DNA of 64,000 nucleotides from contig CAWIOS010000009.1 of the NCBI GenBank assembly GCA_963837815.1, positions 744,001-808,000 of the forward strand, read 5' to 3'. Position 1 is the stretch's first letter; each line of letters starts with the position of its first letter. The position numbers were made by a program, and so were the translations under genes. The notes under the pieces are model-generated. The model ran no database searches. It saw only the letters and a list, made by a program, of their open reading frames with translations, and was not told where the DNA came from. This DNA is from Fen-1273 sp963837815 (GTDB lineage: Bacteria; Bacteroidota; Ignavibacteria; UBA10030; UBA6906). Below, in pieces: positions 1-11,786 of the stretch.

Positions 1-1463
1 AGCAGCGCACAATCAAGCAGCCGGTGTCCATCAGCGGCACCGGTCTTCATACCGGGAGCGTCTCCACGATGACGTTCAAGCCGGCGCCGGAGAACTACGG
101 CATCCGCTTCCGGCGGATCGACCTGGGAGGCTCCCCGGAAGTGCCGGCGGACGTGGACCACGTCGTCGACATCTCCCGCGGGACGACGATCGAGGTCGGT
201 GACGCACGGATCCACACGGTCGAGCACGTCATGGCCGCCCTTGTCGGGCTGCAGGTCGACAACGTGCTCATCGAACTCGACGCCAATGAACCGCCGGTCG
301 GGGACGGGAGCGCGAAGCCGTACGTGGATGTCCTCCTTCGGGCGGGGTTCGAAAAGCAGAACGCGCCGAAAGATTACCTGATCATCGACCAGACGGTTCA
401 TTATCACAACGAAGAGAAGAAGGTCGACATTGTCGCCCTTCCGACCGACGATTACCGCATTACCGTGATGGTCGACTACAACAACCCCGCGCTGGGAAGC
501 CAGCACACGGGGCTGTTCAACCTCGAAACCGAATTTGTCGCGGAGTTCGCCCCGTGCAGGACGTTTTGCTTCCTCCACGAAGTGGAGGTCCTCCACTCGC
601 AGGGACTCATCCGCGGCGGCAACCTCGACAACGCCATCGTGATCGTGGACAGGGATCTTGAAGACGCGGAGATAAAGCGGATTTCCACGAAGCTCGGGAT
701 CAAGGACGCCGTCATCCTCGGAAGCAACGGCGTCATCAACAACAGGCCCCTGCATTTTCCCAACGAGCCGGCGCGCCACAAGCTCCTCGACGTCATGGGC
801 GATCTTGCGCTTATCGGCGTTCCGCTCAAGGCCCAGATACTCGCAGCCCGCCCCGGCCATGCGAGCAACATCGAATTCGCCCGGATGGTGAGGAAGCTCT
901 ACCAGCAGAAGAAGCTCATCCGGCGGTACCAGCACGAGCGGAAGGAAGGGGTCGTCTTCGACATCAACGCCATCAAGAAAATCATCCCGCACCGCTACCC
1001 GTTTCTTCTCATCGACAAGATCATCGAATTCCAGATGGACGAGAAGATCGTCGGCGTGAAGAACGTGACGGCGAACGAGCCGTTCTTCGAAGGGCACTTC
1101 CCGGGCCGTCCCGTCATGCCCGGGGTCCTTATCCTCGAGGCGATGGGTCAGACGGGAGGGATCCTGCTGCTGAACGGCATCGAGAATCCCGGCGACAAAC
1201 TCGTGTACTTCATGGCGATCAACAACGCCAAATTCCGGAAACCGGTTCTGCCGGGGGATCAGATCGTGTTCGAGCTCACGATGGTCAGCCGGAAGAGCAG
1301 GATCTGCCAGATGAAAGGCCTCGCGTTCGTGGACGGCACGCTTGTCGCCGAGGCCGAGATGATGGCTTCCATCGTTCCCCGAAACGAGGTGCAGCAGGAG
1401 GCGGCGGGCGGGAACGGCGGACAGGGGGCTCCCCTGTCCCGGTCCAACCCCACAATGAACTGA
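1..1463 (+). CDS. lpxC-fabZ: Bifunctional LpxC-FabZ fusion (5' end outside window)
   Basis: Two lipid-synthesis enzymes in one chain. The N-terminal two thirds is LpxC, the zinc deacetylase committing to lipid A: HTVEHVMAAL and HKLLDVMGD carry zinc ligands and RPGHASN the active-site His. The last ~150 residues are FabZ, 3-hydroxyacyl-ACP dehydratase: PHRYPFLLID has the catalytic His, followed by EGHFPGRPVMPG. The reading frame is open to base 3 and reads QRTIKQPV before SISGTGLHTG, the normal LpxC start region, so the true start lies just left of the window and the GTG at 24 is internal. This fusion is known from Bacteroidota, Chlorobi and relatives. lpxA follows 8 bases later, consistent with co-transcription. 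Confidence 0.96.
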   Translation, partial: QRTIKQPVSISGTGLHTGSVSTMTFKPAPENYGIRFRRIDLGGSPEVPADVDHVVDISRGTTIEVGDARIHTVEHVMAALVGLQVDNVLIELDANEPPVGDGSAKPYVDVLLRAGFEKQNAPKDYLIIDQTVHYHNEEKKVDIVALPTDDYRITVMVDYNNPALGSQHTGLFNLETEFVAEFAPCRTFCFLHEVEVLHSQGLIRGGNLDNAIVIVDRDLEDAEIKRISTKLGIKDAVILGSNGVINNRPLHFPNEPARHKLLDVMGDLALIGVPLKAQILAARPGHASNIEFARMVRKLYQQKKLIRRYQHERKEGVVFDINAIKKIIPHRYPFLLIDKIIEFQMDEKIVGVKNVTANEPFFEGHFPGRPVMPGVLILEAMGQTGGILLLNGIENPGDKLVYFMAINNAKFRKPVLPGDQIVFELTMVSRKSRICQMKGLAFVDGTLVAEAEMMASIVPRNEVQQEAAGGNGGQGAPLSRSNPTMN

Positions 1464-1471
1464 TTACCTCC

Positions 1472-2272
1472 ATGAGCATATCCATCGATCCCCGTGCCGC
1501 GGTGAGCCCGAAGGCCCGCCTCGGCACGAATATTTCCATAGGCCCCTTCACGATCGTCGAGGACGGTGCGGTGATCGGCGACGGGACGACCGTCGCCGGG
1601 AACGCGCTTATCGCCATAGGCGCACGCATCGGCAGTGAATGCCGCATTCATCACGGCGCGGTGATCGGCCACGCCCCCCAGGACCTCAGGTACGCCGGTG
1701 AGGCGTCCACGTGCGAGATCGGGGACAGGACGACCGTCCGCGAGTACGCCGTGCTCCACAGGGGGACGGGGGAGGGCGGACGGACGGTGATCGGACGCGA
1801 TTGCTTTCTCATGGCGTTCTCACACGTCGCGCACGACTGCTCCGTCGGCGACCACGTCATTCTTTCGAACGCGGCGATGCTTGCCGGCCACATCACCGTT
1901 GAGGACTGGGTGACGATCGGCGGCATAACGCCGGTCCACCAGTTCGTCCACATCGGGCAGCACGCGATGATCGGGGGGGGGCTGCGCGTCCCCAAGGATG
2001 TTCCTCCGTACGTGCTGGCGGGGGGCGAGCCGGCGGTGTTCGAAGGGCTGAATTCGATCGGCCTCAGGCGCCGCGGTTTTCTACCGGGCGTCATTGACGC
2101 TCTCGACCGCGCGTACGCGCTCATCTACAGGTCCGGCCTCAACGTGTCGCAGGCGGTCGCGCGCATAAGGGAGGACGCCGCCCTCTCCGGCTGCAGGGAG
2201 GTGCAGAACGTCCTTGATTTCATCGCAAAGAGCAAGCGGGGGATCATGTCCGGCCCCCGCCTCAGGCGCTGA
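1472..2272 (+). CDS. lpxA: UDP-N-acetylglucosamine acyltransferase LpxA
   Basis: First enzyme of lipid A synthesis: moves 3-hydroxyacyl from ACP to UDP-GlcNAc in the cytoplasm. The 266-residue length is normal for the family. The N-terminal two thirds is a hexapeptide left-handed beta helix; FSHVAHDCSVG holds the His matching catalytic His125 of the E. coli enzyme, and DVPPYVLAGGEPA followed by GLNSIGLRRRGF is the family signature. The C-terminal helical part (ALDRAYALIYRSGL) is complete. It sits directly behind lpxC-fabZ, so acylation and deacetylation are encoded together. Start ATG at 1472, 8 bases after the upstream stop. Confidence 0.96.
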   Translation: MSISIDPRAAVSPKARLGTNISIGPFTIVEDGAVIGDGTTVAGNALIAIGARIGSECRIHHGAVIGHAPQDLRYAGEASTCEIGDRTTVREYAVLHRGTGEGGRTVIGRDCFLMAFSHVAHDCSVGDHVILSNAAMLAGHITVEDWVTIGGITPVHQFVHIGQHAMIGGGLRVPKDVPPYVLAGGEPAVFEGLNSIGLRRRGFLPGVIDALDRAYALIYRSGLNVSQAVARIREDAALSGCREVQNVLDFIAKSKRGIMSGPRLRR

Positions 2273-2276
2273 TCAG

Positions 2277-3050
2277 ATGCCCGCTGCGGAGTGGACATAT
2301 GTCGAGTCCGGCGAGCAGACCGGCGCGTTCAACATGGCGCTCGATGAATCCATGGCGCGCGCCCTGGCGGCGGGTGAAGGAAACCCCGTGCTCCGGCTGT
2401 TCCGGTGGCGCCCCTGGGCGATCTCTCTCGGGTACAACCAGGCGGTGGCGGACATTGACGCGGTGCGCTGCGCCGCGGACGGCATCGACGTGGTCCGGAG
2501 GCCGACGGGGGGACGCGCGATTCTCCATGCCGATGAGCTCACGTACAGCGTTGTGATGCCGGCGGGGCGGAGGAGCATCCTCCGGGTGTACAACGAGATA
2601 AGCACGGCGCTCGTGCGCGGGCTCGCGATCTACGGGGTCGAGGTCTCGCTGCGGAAATCCCAGCCCGATTTTGCGAAAGAATACCGCTCCTCCTCCTCGG
2701 TTCCCTGCTTTGCGAGTTCCGCGCGCTACGAGATCGAATGGCGGGGGCGGAAGCTCGTCGGCAGCGCCCAGCGCAGGTTCGGCGGCCCGGCGGGGGACGT
2801 CGTGCTGCAGCACGGCTCGATACTCTGCGGGGATGCCCACGTCCGCCTCGCCGACTACCTGGCTTCCCCCCTTGACGGTGCGCGCGAGAAGATCCGCGCG
2901 GCTCTCCGGGCGAAGACGGCGGACCTGCGCATGATCACCGGTGAGCCGGTCCGGATGGATGATCTCGGCGGATCCATCCGCAGGGGCTTCGAGGAGACAT
3001 GGGGACTGGCGTTTGCTCCCCCCGCGCGGCTGACGACACAAACGGCATGA
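2277..3050 (+). CDS. Lipoate/octanoate-protein transferase, LplA/LipM-like
   Basis: BPL/LPL-fold cofactor transferase acting on lipoyl domains. The family motif RRPTGGRAILHADELTYS is at residues 74-91 and GRKLVGSAQRR, with the conserved Lys, at 157-167. Cys144 in VPCFASS lies where LipM-type octanoyltransferases carry their acyl-thioester Cys, so LipM-like activity is the better guess than ATP-dependent ligation, but the sequence alone does not decide. Length 257 aa fits. I chose ATG 2277 because the open frame upstream (to 2214) overlaps lpxA and has no family residues. Gap to lpxA is 4 bases, to panB 7 bases. Confidence 0.8.
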   Translation: MPAAEWTYVESGEQTGAFNMALDESMARALAAGEGNPVLRLFRWRPWAISLGYNQAVADIDAVRCAADGIDVVRRPTGGRAILHADELTYSVVMPAGRRSILRVYNEISTALVRGLAIYGVEVSLRKSQPDFAKEYRSSSSVPCFASSARYEIEWRGRKLVGSAQRRFGGPAGDVVLQHGSILCGDAHVRLADYLASPLDGAREKIRAALRAKTADLRMITGEPVRMDDLGGSIRRGFEETWGLAFAPPARLTTQTA

Positions 3051-3057
3051 GGGACTC

Positions 3058-3879
3058 ATGAGCACGGCACAGAAGACGTCGCCGCGGGTTGTGACGACGA
3101 AGACCGTTATGACGATGAAGCGTGCGGGGGAGAAGATCGCCATGCTCACGGCCTACGATTTTCTCACCGCGCGGTACCTCGACCAGGTCGGGATCGACAT
3201 CATCCTCGTCGGGGACTCCCTCGGCAATGTCGTGCAGGGGCACGAGACGACGCTCCCCGTGACGCTCGACGACATGATCTACCATGCCAAGGCCGTCAAG
3301 CGGGCGGTCAGGAACGCCCTTATCGTCGTCGATCTCCCCTTCATGTCGTACCAGAACAGTATCGAGGAAGCCGTCCGCAACTGCGGGCGCGTCATGAAGG
3401 AGGTGGGGGTGGGTGCGGTGAAGCTGGAAGGGGGGGAATACGTCGCCGGGATCGTCAGGCACCTCGTGAAGATCGGCATCCCGGTGATGGGACACCTGGG
3501 GCTCACGCCGCAGGCGATAAACCGGTTCGGGACGTACGAGGTGCGCGCGCAGGATAAGCGCGAAGCCGCCCAGCTTCTGCGCGACGCGAAGATCCTGTCG
3601 GATGCCGGGGTGTTCGCCATCGTGCTGGAGAAGATCCCCGCGGGACTTGCGCGGAGGGTGTCGGCGGCGGTTCCCGTTCCCACGATCGGCATCGGCGCCG
3701 GCCCCCACTGCGACGGACAGGTTCTCGTCGTCCATGACATGCTCGGGCTGACGGAGGAATTCAGGCCCCGGTTCGTGCGCCGGTACGCCGAAATGGCGGA
3801 CACGATGCGGGGAGCGTTCAAGCGGTACATCAGCGACGTGAAAACGAAGCAGTTCCCCACGACGAAAGAAAGTTATTAG
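3058..3879 (+). CDS. panB: 3-methyl-2-oxobutanoate hydroxymethyltransferase
   Basis: Ketopantoate hydroxymethyltransferase, first step of pantothenate/CoA synthesis, using methylene-tetrahydrofolate. The 273-residue protein has the TIM-barrel signatures: KIAMLTAYDFLTARYLDQ near the start, LVGDSLGNVVQGHETTLPVT, DLPFMSYQ, AVKLEGG, VMGHLGLTPQ and IGIGAGPHCDGQVLVVHDMLGL, which hold the metal ligands and substrate contacts known in the family. Start ATG 3058 comes 7 bases after the previous stop. No panC or panD lies nearby; the neighbourhood is a mixed housekeeping operon. Confidence 0.96.
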   Translation: MSTAQKTSPRVVTTKTVMTMKRAGEKIAMLTAYDFLTARYLDQVGIDIILVGDSLGNVVQGHETTLPVTLDDMIYHAKAVKRAVRNALIVVDLPFMSYQNSIEEAVRNCGRVMKEVGVGAVKLEGGEYVAGIVRHLVKIGIPVMGHLGLTPQAINRFGTYEVRAQDKREAAQLLRDAKILSDAGVFAIVLEKIPAGLARRVSAAVPVPTIGIGAGPHCDGQVLVVHDMLGLTEEFRPRFVRRYAEMADTMRGAFKRYISDVKTKQFPTTKESY

Positions 3880-3913
3880 CCCTCTCCCCGTGCAGCGCGA
3901 CGCGAGCCCCCCT

Positions 3914-4684
3914 ATGCCCTTTCATGTGATGATTGCGAACGACGACGGGATTGACGCGCCCGGGATCTATGCCCTGGCGCAGGAGATGAAGAAGATCGCC
4001 CGCGTGACCGTCGTCGCCCCGGACAGGCAGCAGAGCGCCGTCGGGCACGCCATCACGATGAACTACCCGCTCCGCGCGCTCCCGTTCAGGAAGAACGGGG
4101 AATTCTTCGGATACGCGGTCGACGGGACGCCGGCCGACGCGGTGAAGCTCGGCGTCCGGTTCCTCCTGAAGGAGAAGCCGGACCTCCTGATGTCGGGGAT
4201 CAATCACGGATCGAACACCGCGATCAATATCCTTTACTCCGGCACCGTGTCCGCAGCGACCGAGGGGACCGTTCTCGGCATCCCCTCCATCGCGGTCTCA
4301 CTCACGACGCACGACCAGGCCGACTTCACGTATGCCGCAAAATTCGCGGCACGTCTTGCGGGGCGCGTCGTTGCCGAGGGACTTCCGCGCGGGACGCTCC
4401 TCAACGTCAACGTACCGGCGGTGCCGGAGGAGAGGATCGGGGGGGTGCGCATCACCCGCCAGGGGAGCTCCTCGTGGGAAGACACATTCGACGTCAGGCG
4501 CGACCCAGCAGGGAGGGAGTATTTCTGGCTATCCGGAAGCATGGCGGTGCGCGACACCGATCCCGACACCGACCAGATTGCCGTGCGTGACAACTGGATT
4601 TCGATAACCCCCATTCATTACGAGCTGACTGACCTGGCGCTTCTCGAGCAGATGAAGCGCTGGTCTCTTGGTGATTTGAAGTAG
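3914..4684 (+). CDS. surE: 5'/3'-nucleotidase SurE
   Basis: SurE-family metal-dependent nucleoside monophosphate phosphatase, associated with stationary-phase survival. The N terminus HVMIANDDGIDAPGIYAL has the Asp-Asp metal ligands; APDRQQSAVGHAIT, YAVDGTPADAVKLG and SGINHGSNTAINILYSGTVS are the remaining active-site blocks. About 256 aa. The frame can also open at GTG 3890, adding eight residues, but family members start two or three residues before the first strand, so ATG 3914 is preferred. No clear Shine-Dalgarno is seen. Follows panB closely on the same strand. Confidence 0.93.
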   Translation: MPFHVMIANDDGIDAPGIYALAQEMKKIARVTVVAPDRQQSAVGHAITMNYPLRALPFRKNGEFFGYAVDGTPADAVKLGVRFLLKEKPDLLMSGINHGSNTAINILYSGTVSAATEGTVLGIPSIAVSLTTHDQADFTYAAKFAARLAGRVVAEGLPRGTLLNVNVPAVPEERIGGVRITRQGSSSWEDTFDVRRDPAGREYFWLSGSMAVRDTDPDTDQIAVRDNWISITPIHYELTDLALLEQMKRWSLGDLK

Positions 4685-4763
4685 TCATCAGTCAATCGTC
4701 AATGCGTCTTGAATGAGTTCTCGATCCTCAGTTTTCCATTTTCAATCAAGTCTCTTGATCTGA

Positions 4764-5729
4764 ATGAAACGAATAGGCGTCTATACCAGTGGCGGTGATG
4801 CTCCGGGGATGAACGCGTGCGTCCGTGCTGTTGTTCGCAACGGCCTGTACAACGGCTGCGAGGTGATCGGCATACAGCACGGGTACGAAGGGATGATCGA
4901 GGGGAATTTTGTCGACCTCAGCGCCCGTTCCGTGTCGAACATCATACAGCGGGGAGGAACGATTCTCCGCACGGCGCGCTCCGAGCAATTCCGCACGCCG
5001 GAGGGACGCGCACGCGCCGCGGCGCAGCTCGAGAAGGCGGGGATAGAAGGGCTCGTGGCGATCGGCGGCGACGGGACATTTCAGGGGGTCGTCCGCCTCA
5101 TCGAGGAACACGGCGTCGCGGCGATCGGCGTGCCGGGGACGATCGACAACGATCTGTTCGGCACCGATTTCACGATCGGGTACGATACGGCGGTGAACAC
5201 GGCGATGGAGGCGATCGACAAGATACGCGACACGGCCGCCTCGCACGACCGGCTCTTCTACGTGGAGGTCATGGGTCGCGACGCCGGCTTCATCGCGCTC
5301 GACGTGGGGATCTCCAGCGGCGCGGAATACGTCGCGATTCCCGAGACGCGGACGAACGTCGAGGCGCTCAGGGAGTATCTCGAGAATTACAAGAAGGTCA
5401 AATCGAGCGCGATAATCATCGTGGCCGAAGGGGAGGAAGAGGGGGGTGCGTTCAGCCTTGCGGAGAAGATCAAGGACACCGCCGGCTACGATTACCGCGT
5501 CTGCGTCCTCGGGCACATACAGCGCGGGGGGAGTCCGAGCGCGCGCGACAGGATTCTCGCGAGCCGCATGGGGCTTGCGGCCGTTGATGCGATCCTTGAA
5601 GGGCAGACGAACGTGATGGTGGGGGAGATACACGGCAAAATCGCGTATACGCCGCTTGCCGAGACGTGGTCCCAGAGGAAGGCACTCGATAAAGACCTGT
5701 GGCGCCTCGCAAGAATCCTCTCGACTTGA
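4764..5729 (+). CDS. pfkA: 6-phosphofructokinase
   Basis: Glycolytic phosphofructokinase, 321 residues, the usual short bacterial length. SGGDAPGMNA is the phosphate-binding start, IGGDGTFQG keeps the Gly typical of ATP-dependent rather than pyrophosphate-dependent enzymes, PGTIDNDLFGTDFTIGYDTA is the substrate and catalytic Asp region, MGRDAGFIALDVG and LGHIQRGGSPSARDR bind fructose 6-phosphate. Start ATG 4764. The 79-base spacer after surE is A/T-rich with short TCAAT-type repeats. It is the last protein gene before the rRNA operon promoter. Confidence 0.95.
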   Translation: MKRIGVYTSGGDAPGMNACVRAVVRNGLYNGCEVIGIQHGYEGMIEGNFVDLSARSVSNIIQRGGTILRTARSEQFRTPEGRARAAAQLEKAGIEGLVAIGGDGTFQGVVRLIEEHGVAAIGVPGTIDNDLFGTDFTIGYDTAVNTAMEAIDKIRDTAASHDRLFYVEVMGRDAGFIALDVGISSGAEYVAIPETRTNVEALREYLENYKKVKSSAIIIVAEGEEEGGAFSLAEKIKDTAGYDYRVCVLGHIQRGGSPSARDRILASRMGLAAVDAILEGQTNVMVGEIHGKIAYTPLAETWSQRKALDKDLWRLARILST

Positions 5730-5832
5730 AGATTCTCCTTGACTTTCGGCCGGAAATGACGTACCCTATAGTCCCCTCATTGAGACTGCAACAATTCGCT
5801 TCAAGAAACGTTGCAATAAGTCTTTTCAGGTA

Positions 5833-5861
5833 TTGACAATAAGGGTTTGTTTTGGTATATT
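5833..5861 (+). promoter_or_regulatory. rRNA operon promoter, consensus sigma-70 type
   Basis: TTGACA at 5833-5838 and TATATT at 5856-5861 are separated by exactly 17 bases. Position about 180 bases before 16S fits a main rrn promoter. A weaker upstream pair (TTGACT at 5739, TACCCT at 5762, also 17 apart) could be a second start. The stretch 5730-6040 contains no gene; it holds these elements, boxA and a leader hairpin. Confidence 0.8.
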
Positions 5862-5900
5862 TAATGCCCGCTCAGAATGCGGCAGCCTCAAAAAGGCTGG

Positions 5901-5910
5901 TGTTCTTTGA
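5901..5910 (+). promoter_or_regulatory. boxA-like antitermination site, 16S leader
   Basis: TGTTCTTTGA, identical to a second copy before 23S at 8223-8232. Position in the leader and the repetition before both large rRNAs support a Nus-factor boxA role. Confidence 0.65.
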
Positions 5911-5935
5911 AAAATAGTGTGCATAGCCATACGTC

Positions 5936-5967
5936 AATCTTAGCAGAGCTAAACCTTGGCTAAGATT
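5936..5967 (+). other. rRNA leader hairpin
   Basis: AATCTTAGC at 5936-5944 is perfectly complementary to GCTAAGATT at 5959-5967 with a 14-base loop. It lies between boxA and 16S; a processing or antitermination structure is likely. Confidence 0.5.
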
Positions 5968-6040
5968 AGTTTCCGTCCGATGTTGGGCGGGAGGTAATGT
6001 GGCCAAGCATCAAACTCGAAACTTATAGTTTGAAAAAACT

Positions 6041-7586
<1,546 letters not shown>

Positions 7587-7743
7587 AGTTATCTGACCGT
7601 CGCAAGGCGGCCGATGACAACTTAAAATTAACGCTCCGTTAAGATTCTCCTCTGTGGCTGTGCACACTTAATTTTCCAGTGATCAGTGTTGTTGATCGGC
7701 TTCTCTCGGTCCTCAATCCTCCATCTTCGATTTTTCTGTTATG

Positions 7744-7817
<74 letters not shown>

Positions 7818-7889
7818 CAACAATCAGGGTGAGCCGCCTCCGGAGTGGCAGGGGCTAGAGCTCAGCTATCATATGTAAGACGTTCTACC

Positions 7890-7962
7890 GGGGCTGTAGC
7901 TCAGCTGGGAGAGCGTGTGGTTTGCAACCACAAGGTCAGGGGTTCGATCCCCCTCAGCTCCA
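7890..7962 (+). tRNA. tRNA-Ala (TGC)
   Basis: Full cloverleaf: acceptor GGGGCTG with CAGCTCC, including the G3-U70 pair that AlaRS recognises; D-stem GCTC/GAGC; anticodon loop TTTGCAA; T-stem AGGGG/CCCCT. CCA is not encoded. Its 3' half is part of the duplicated block that makes up the following tRNA-like array. Confidence 0.95.
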
Positions 7963-7977
7963 CTTCTGGCTAAGTTC

Positions 7978-8049
7978 GGAACTACTCTCAAGAGGGAGAG
8001 CGTGGCGCCTGCGGCGCCAAGGTTACCGGTTCGATCCCGGTTAGCTCCA
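7978..8049 (+). pseudogene. tRNA-like unit 1 (Ala-derived, altered)
   Basis: Folds like a tRNA but is defective. GGAACTA pairs with TAGCTCC except for A4-C69; only one base separates acceptor and D-stem; T-stem ACCGG/CCGGT is perfect with loop TTCGATC. The anticodon arm is a 7-bp palindrome, TGGCGCC-TGC-GGCGCCA; TGC sits at the anticodon position but base 33 is C, not T. The G3-U70 alanine identity pair has become A3-U70. The stems changed but stayed paired, which is not simple decay. Confidence 0.65.
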
Positions 8050-8050
8050 C

Positions 8051-8118
8051 AAGTGTTCGAGAGGGAGAGCGTGGCGCTTGGAGCGCCAAGGTCAGGGGTT
8101 CGATCCCCCTCAGCTCCA
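8051..8118 (+). pseudogene. tRNA-like unit 2 (5'-truncated)
   Basis: Lacks a 5' acceptor strand and D-stem. The anticodon arm is TGGCGCT-TGG-AGCGCCA, a perfect 7-bp hairpin with TGG at the anticodon position (proline if read). The T-arm and 3' acceptor strand are identical to those of tRNA-Ala. It cannot form a normal cloverleaf. Confidence 0.6.
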
Positions 8119-8133
8119 CTTCTGGCTAAGTTC

Positions 8134-8205
8134 GGAACTACTCTCAAGAGGGAGAGCGTGGCGCCTGCGGCGCCAAGGTTACCGGTTCGATCCCGGTTAG
8201 CTCCA
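8134..8205 (+). pseudogene. tRNA-like unit 3 (identical to unit 1)
   Basis: Exact copy of unit 1 including the TGGCGCC-TGC-GGCGCCA arm, the A4-C69 acceptor mismatch and the ACCGG/CCGGT T-stem. It is the last unit before the 23S leader. Confidence 0.65.
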
Positions 8206-8222
8206 CGAGATTCTGATTCAAT

Positions 8223-8232
8223 TGTTCTTTGA
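8223..8232 (+). promoter_or_regulatory. boxA-like site, 23S leader
   Basis: TGTTCTTTGA, the same ten bases as in the 16S leader at 5901-5910. Confidence 0.6.
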
Positions 8233-8371
8233 CAAACGGGAAGAGTGCAGTCAGTACGGCGCCTGTAGTTGTCCTGCGCAGGCAGGGCGAACAAACGTGC
8301 CGGATCTGACGACTGACATCCAATTACAAGTAGATCGCCAAGATCTATGTATGTGTCTTAAGTTCCATATA

Positions 8372-8385
8372 CTTATTGATGCACC
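8372..8385 (+). other. 23S processing stem, 5' strand
   Basis: CTTATTGATGCACC is perfectly complementary to GGTGCATCAATAAG at 13162-13175, and flanking bases (CCATAT..., ...GTATGG) extend the pairing with small bulges. The two strands bracket the 23S gene, as expected for an RNase III processing stem. Confidence 0.7.
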
Positions 8386-8943
8386 TGAAGGACTATCTGG
8401 ATCAATAAGGATTTTTGGTTAAGTTACTAAGAGCATGCGGTGGATGCCTTGGCACTGGAAGGCGATGAAGGACGTGGTTACCTGCGATAAGCGTCGGATA
8501 GGTGGAAACAACCTTTGACCCGGCGATTTCCGAATGAGGCAACTCTACGCCAGTAATATGGCGTAACTCCGCGCTGAATTCATAGGCGCGGCAGAGCGAA
8601 CGGGGGGAATTGAAATATCTCAGTACCCCTAGGAAGAAAAAGTAATAACGATTTCCCGAGTAGTGACGAGCGAAAAGGAAAGAGCCTAAACCATCTGACA
8701 CAGTAAAGGACGCAACCGTTGTGTCGGTGGTGTTGTGGGGCGCTTGCAGACCAATTTGCGTGGAGGTCGGGGAGTAAGAAACCACAGTGTTAGCCGAATC
8801 TTTTGGAAAGAAGAACCACAGGAGGTGAAAGTCCCGTAGGCGAAAACAGTGTGGCTCCCTGGTGAGCGTTCCCAAGTAGCACGGAATAAGTGGAAGTCTG
8901 TGCGAATCAGCGAGAACCATCTCGCAAGGCTAAAAACTCTCCA

Positions 8944-8985
<42 letters not shown>

Positions 8986-9148
8986 CACTCCTAACAGGAG
9001 GGTGAAATAGTACCTGAAACCGCATGCTTACAAACGGTAGGAGCGATTGCGGCCGTGCTTGCACGGCCGTGAGAGTGACTGCGTGCCTTTTGCTTAATGA
9101 GCCTACGAGTTACTCGTACGATGCGAGGTTAAGTCTCTCAAGAGACGT

Positions 9149-9179
<31 letters not shown>

Positions 9180-10452
9180 ATACAGTATCGTGCGGTATAC
9201 GCGAAACCGGGTGATCTACCCATGACCAGGATGAAGTGAGGGTAAAACCTCATGGAGGTCCGAACTGATGAGGGTTGAAAACTTCTCGGATGAGTTGTGG
9301 GTAGGAGTGAAAAGCTAATCGAACCCGGAGATAGCTCGTACTCCTCGAAATAGCTTTAGGGCTAGCCTCAGGTAAGAGTGTCGCGGAGGTAGAGCACTGA
9401 TTGGGCTAGGGTCGTCACAACGATACCAAACCCAGACAAACTCCGAATTCCGTTGACATGTTTCCTGGGAGTCAGGCGACGGGGGATAAGCTTCGACGCC
9501 GAGAGGGGAATAACCCAGACCACCTGCTAAGGTCCCCAAATCAAGGTTAACAGACAAAGGATGTTGGGTTGCATAGACAACTAGGATGTTGGCTTAGAAG
9601 CAGCCATTCATTTAAAGAGTGCGTAATAGCTCACTAGTCAAGCGACCCAGCGTCGATAATTCTCGGGACTAAACCTTGTACCGAAGCAGTGGACATCCGC
9701 GCAAGCGGATTGTGGTAGAGGAGCATTCTCTGTGCGACCGCGGTGAACGCGGGCCTTCGGGCGAAGGTGTGCGGCGACGCATGCTCGAGCGCAGAGAAAT
9801 GCAGATGTAGGCATAAGTAACGATAATGCAGCTGAGAAAGCTGCACACCGAAAATCTAAGGTTTCCTGAGCAACGTTAATCGTCTCAGGGTTAGTCGGAT
9901 CCTAAGCTGAGGCCAAACGGCGTAAGCGATGGAAAACGGGTTGAATATTCCCGTACCTGTTTGCAGTCGTTTGACTGTGAGGGGTGACGCAGGAGTGAAG
10001 ACCAGCCGTCTGTTGGAATAGACGGTCTAAGGTGGTAGGGGTCTCGGGTAGGCAAATCCGCCCGGGAGTTATCTCCGAGAGCCGAACGGGAGGGCGCAAG
10101 CCCACAAACTGGTTCTAATCAAGCTGCCAAGAAAAACCTCGCACGGGAGAATGCAGGCAGTCCGTACCGCAAACCGACACAGGTAGATGAGGATGAATGT
10201 CCTAAGGTGCTCGAGTGAGCCATGGTCAAGGAACTCGGCAAACTGACCCTGTAACTTCGGAATAAAGGGTGTCCCGTTGCGTGAGGGGATTTACTCCCCG
10301 GGGCGCATCGGGATCGCAGTGAAACGGGCCAAGCGACTGTTTAACAAAAACACATCACTCTGCTAAGTCGTAAAGACGACGTATAGGGTGTGACACCTGC
10401 CCGGTGCCGGAAGGTTAAGGAGAGAGGTCAGCCGCAAGGCAAAGCTTTGAAC

Positions 10453-10547
<95 letters not shown>

Positions 10548-10798
10548 TTTGGTCACTGTCTCGACCATGGGCTCGGTGAACTTGTGGTACCGGTGAAGAC
10601 GCCGGTTACCCGCATATGGACGGAAAGACCCCGTGAAGCTTTACTATACCTTAGCATTGGGTTCGGGCAAAACATGTGTAGCATAGGTGGGAGACATTGA
10701 AGCCGGGGCGCTAGCCTCGGTGGAGTCACCAGTGAAATACCACCCTTGTTCTGTTTGAATTCTAACCTCCTGCCGTAATCCGGCAGAGGGACCGTGTT

Positions 10799-11786
<988 letters not shown>

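Larger units (their letters stand above)
7931..8206 (+). repeat. 120-base direct repeat built from tRNA-like units
   Basis: Bases 7931-8050 and 8087-8206 are identical over 120 positions (offset 156). Each copy contains the 3' half of tRNA-Ala followed by a complete tRNA-like unit. Between the copies lies a short segment, so the array reads tRNA-Ala, unit 1, unit 2, unit 3. Exact identity points to recent duplication or ongoing gene conversion. Confidence 0.9.

Noticed and set aside
4685..4763. Short TCAAT/CCATTTTC repeats before pfkA, with similar text near 7707
   Set aside because: Low-complexity similarity only; no defined unit or boundary could be drawn.
7869..8294. 141-residue minus-strand frame with repeats such as GDRTPDL and NRDRTGNL
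   Set aside because: It is the antisense translation of tRNA-Ala and the tRNA-like units, a known false-protein pattern. The repeats in it are the tRNA-like array itself.
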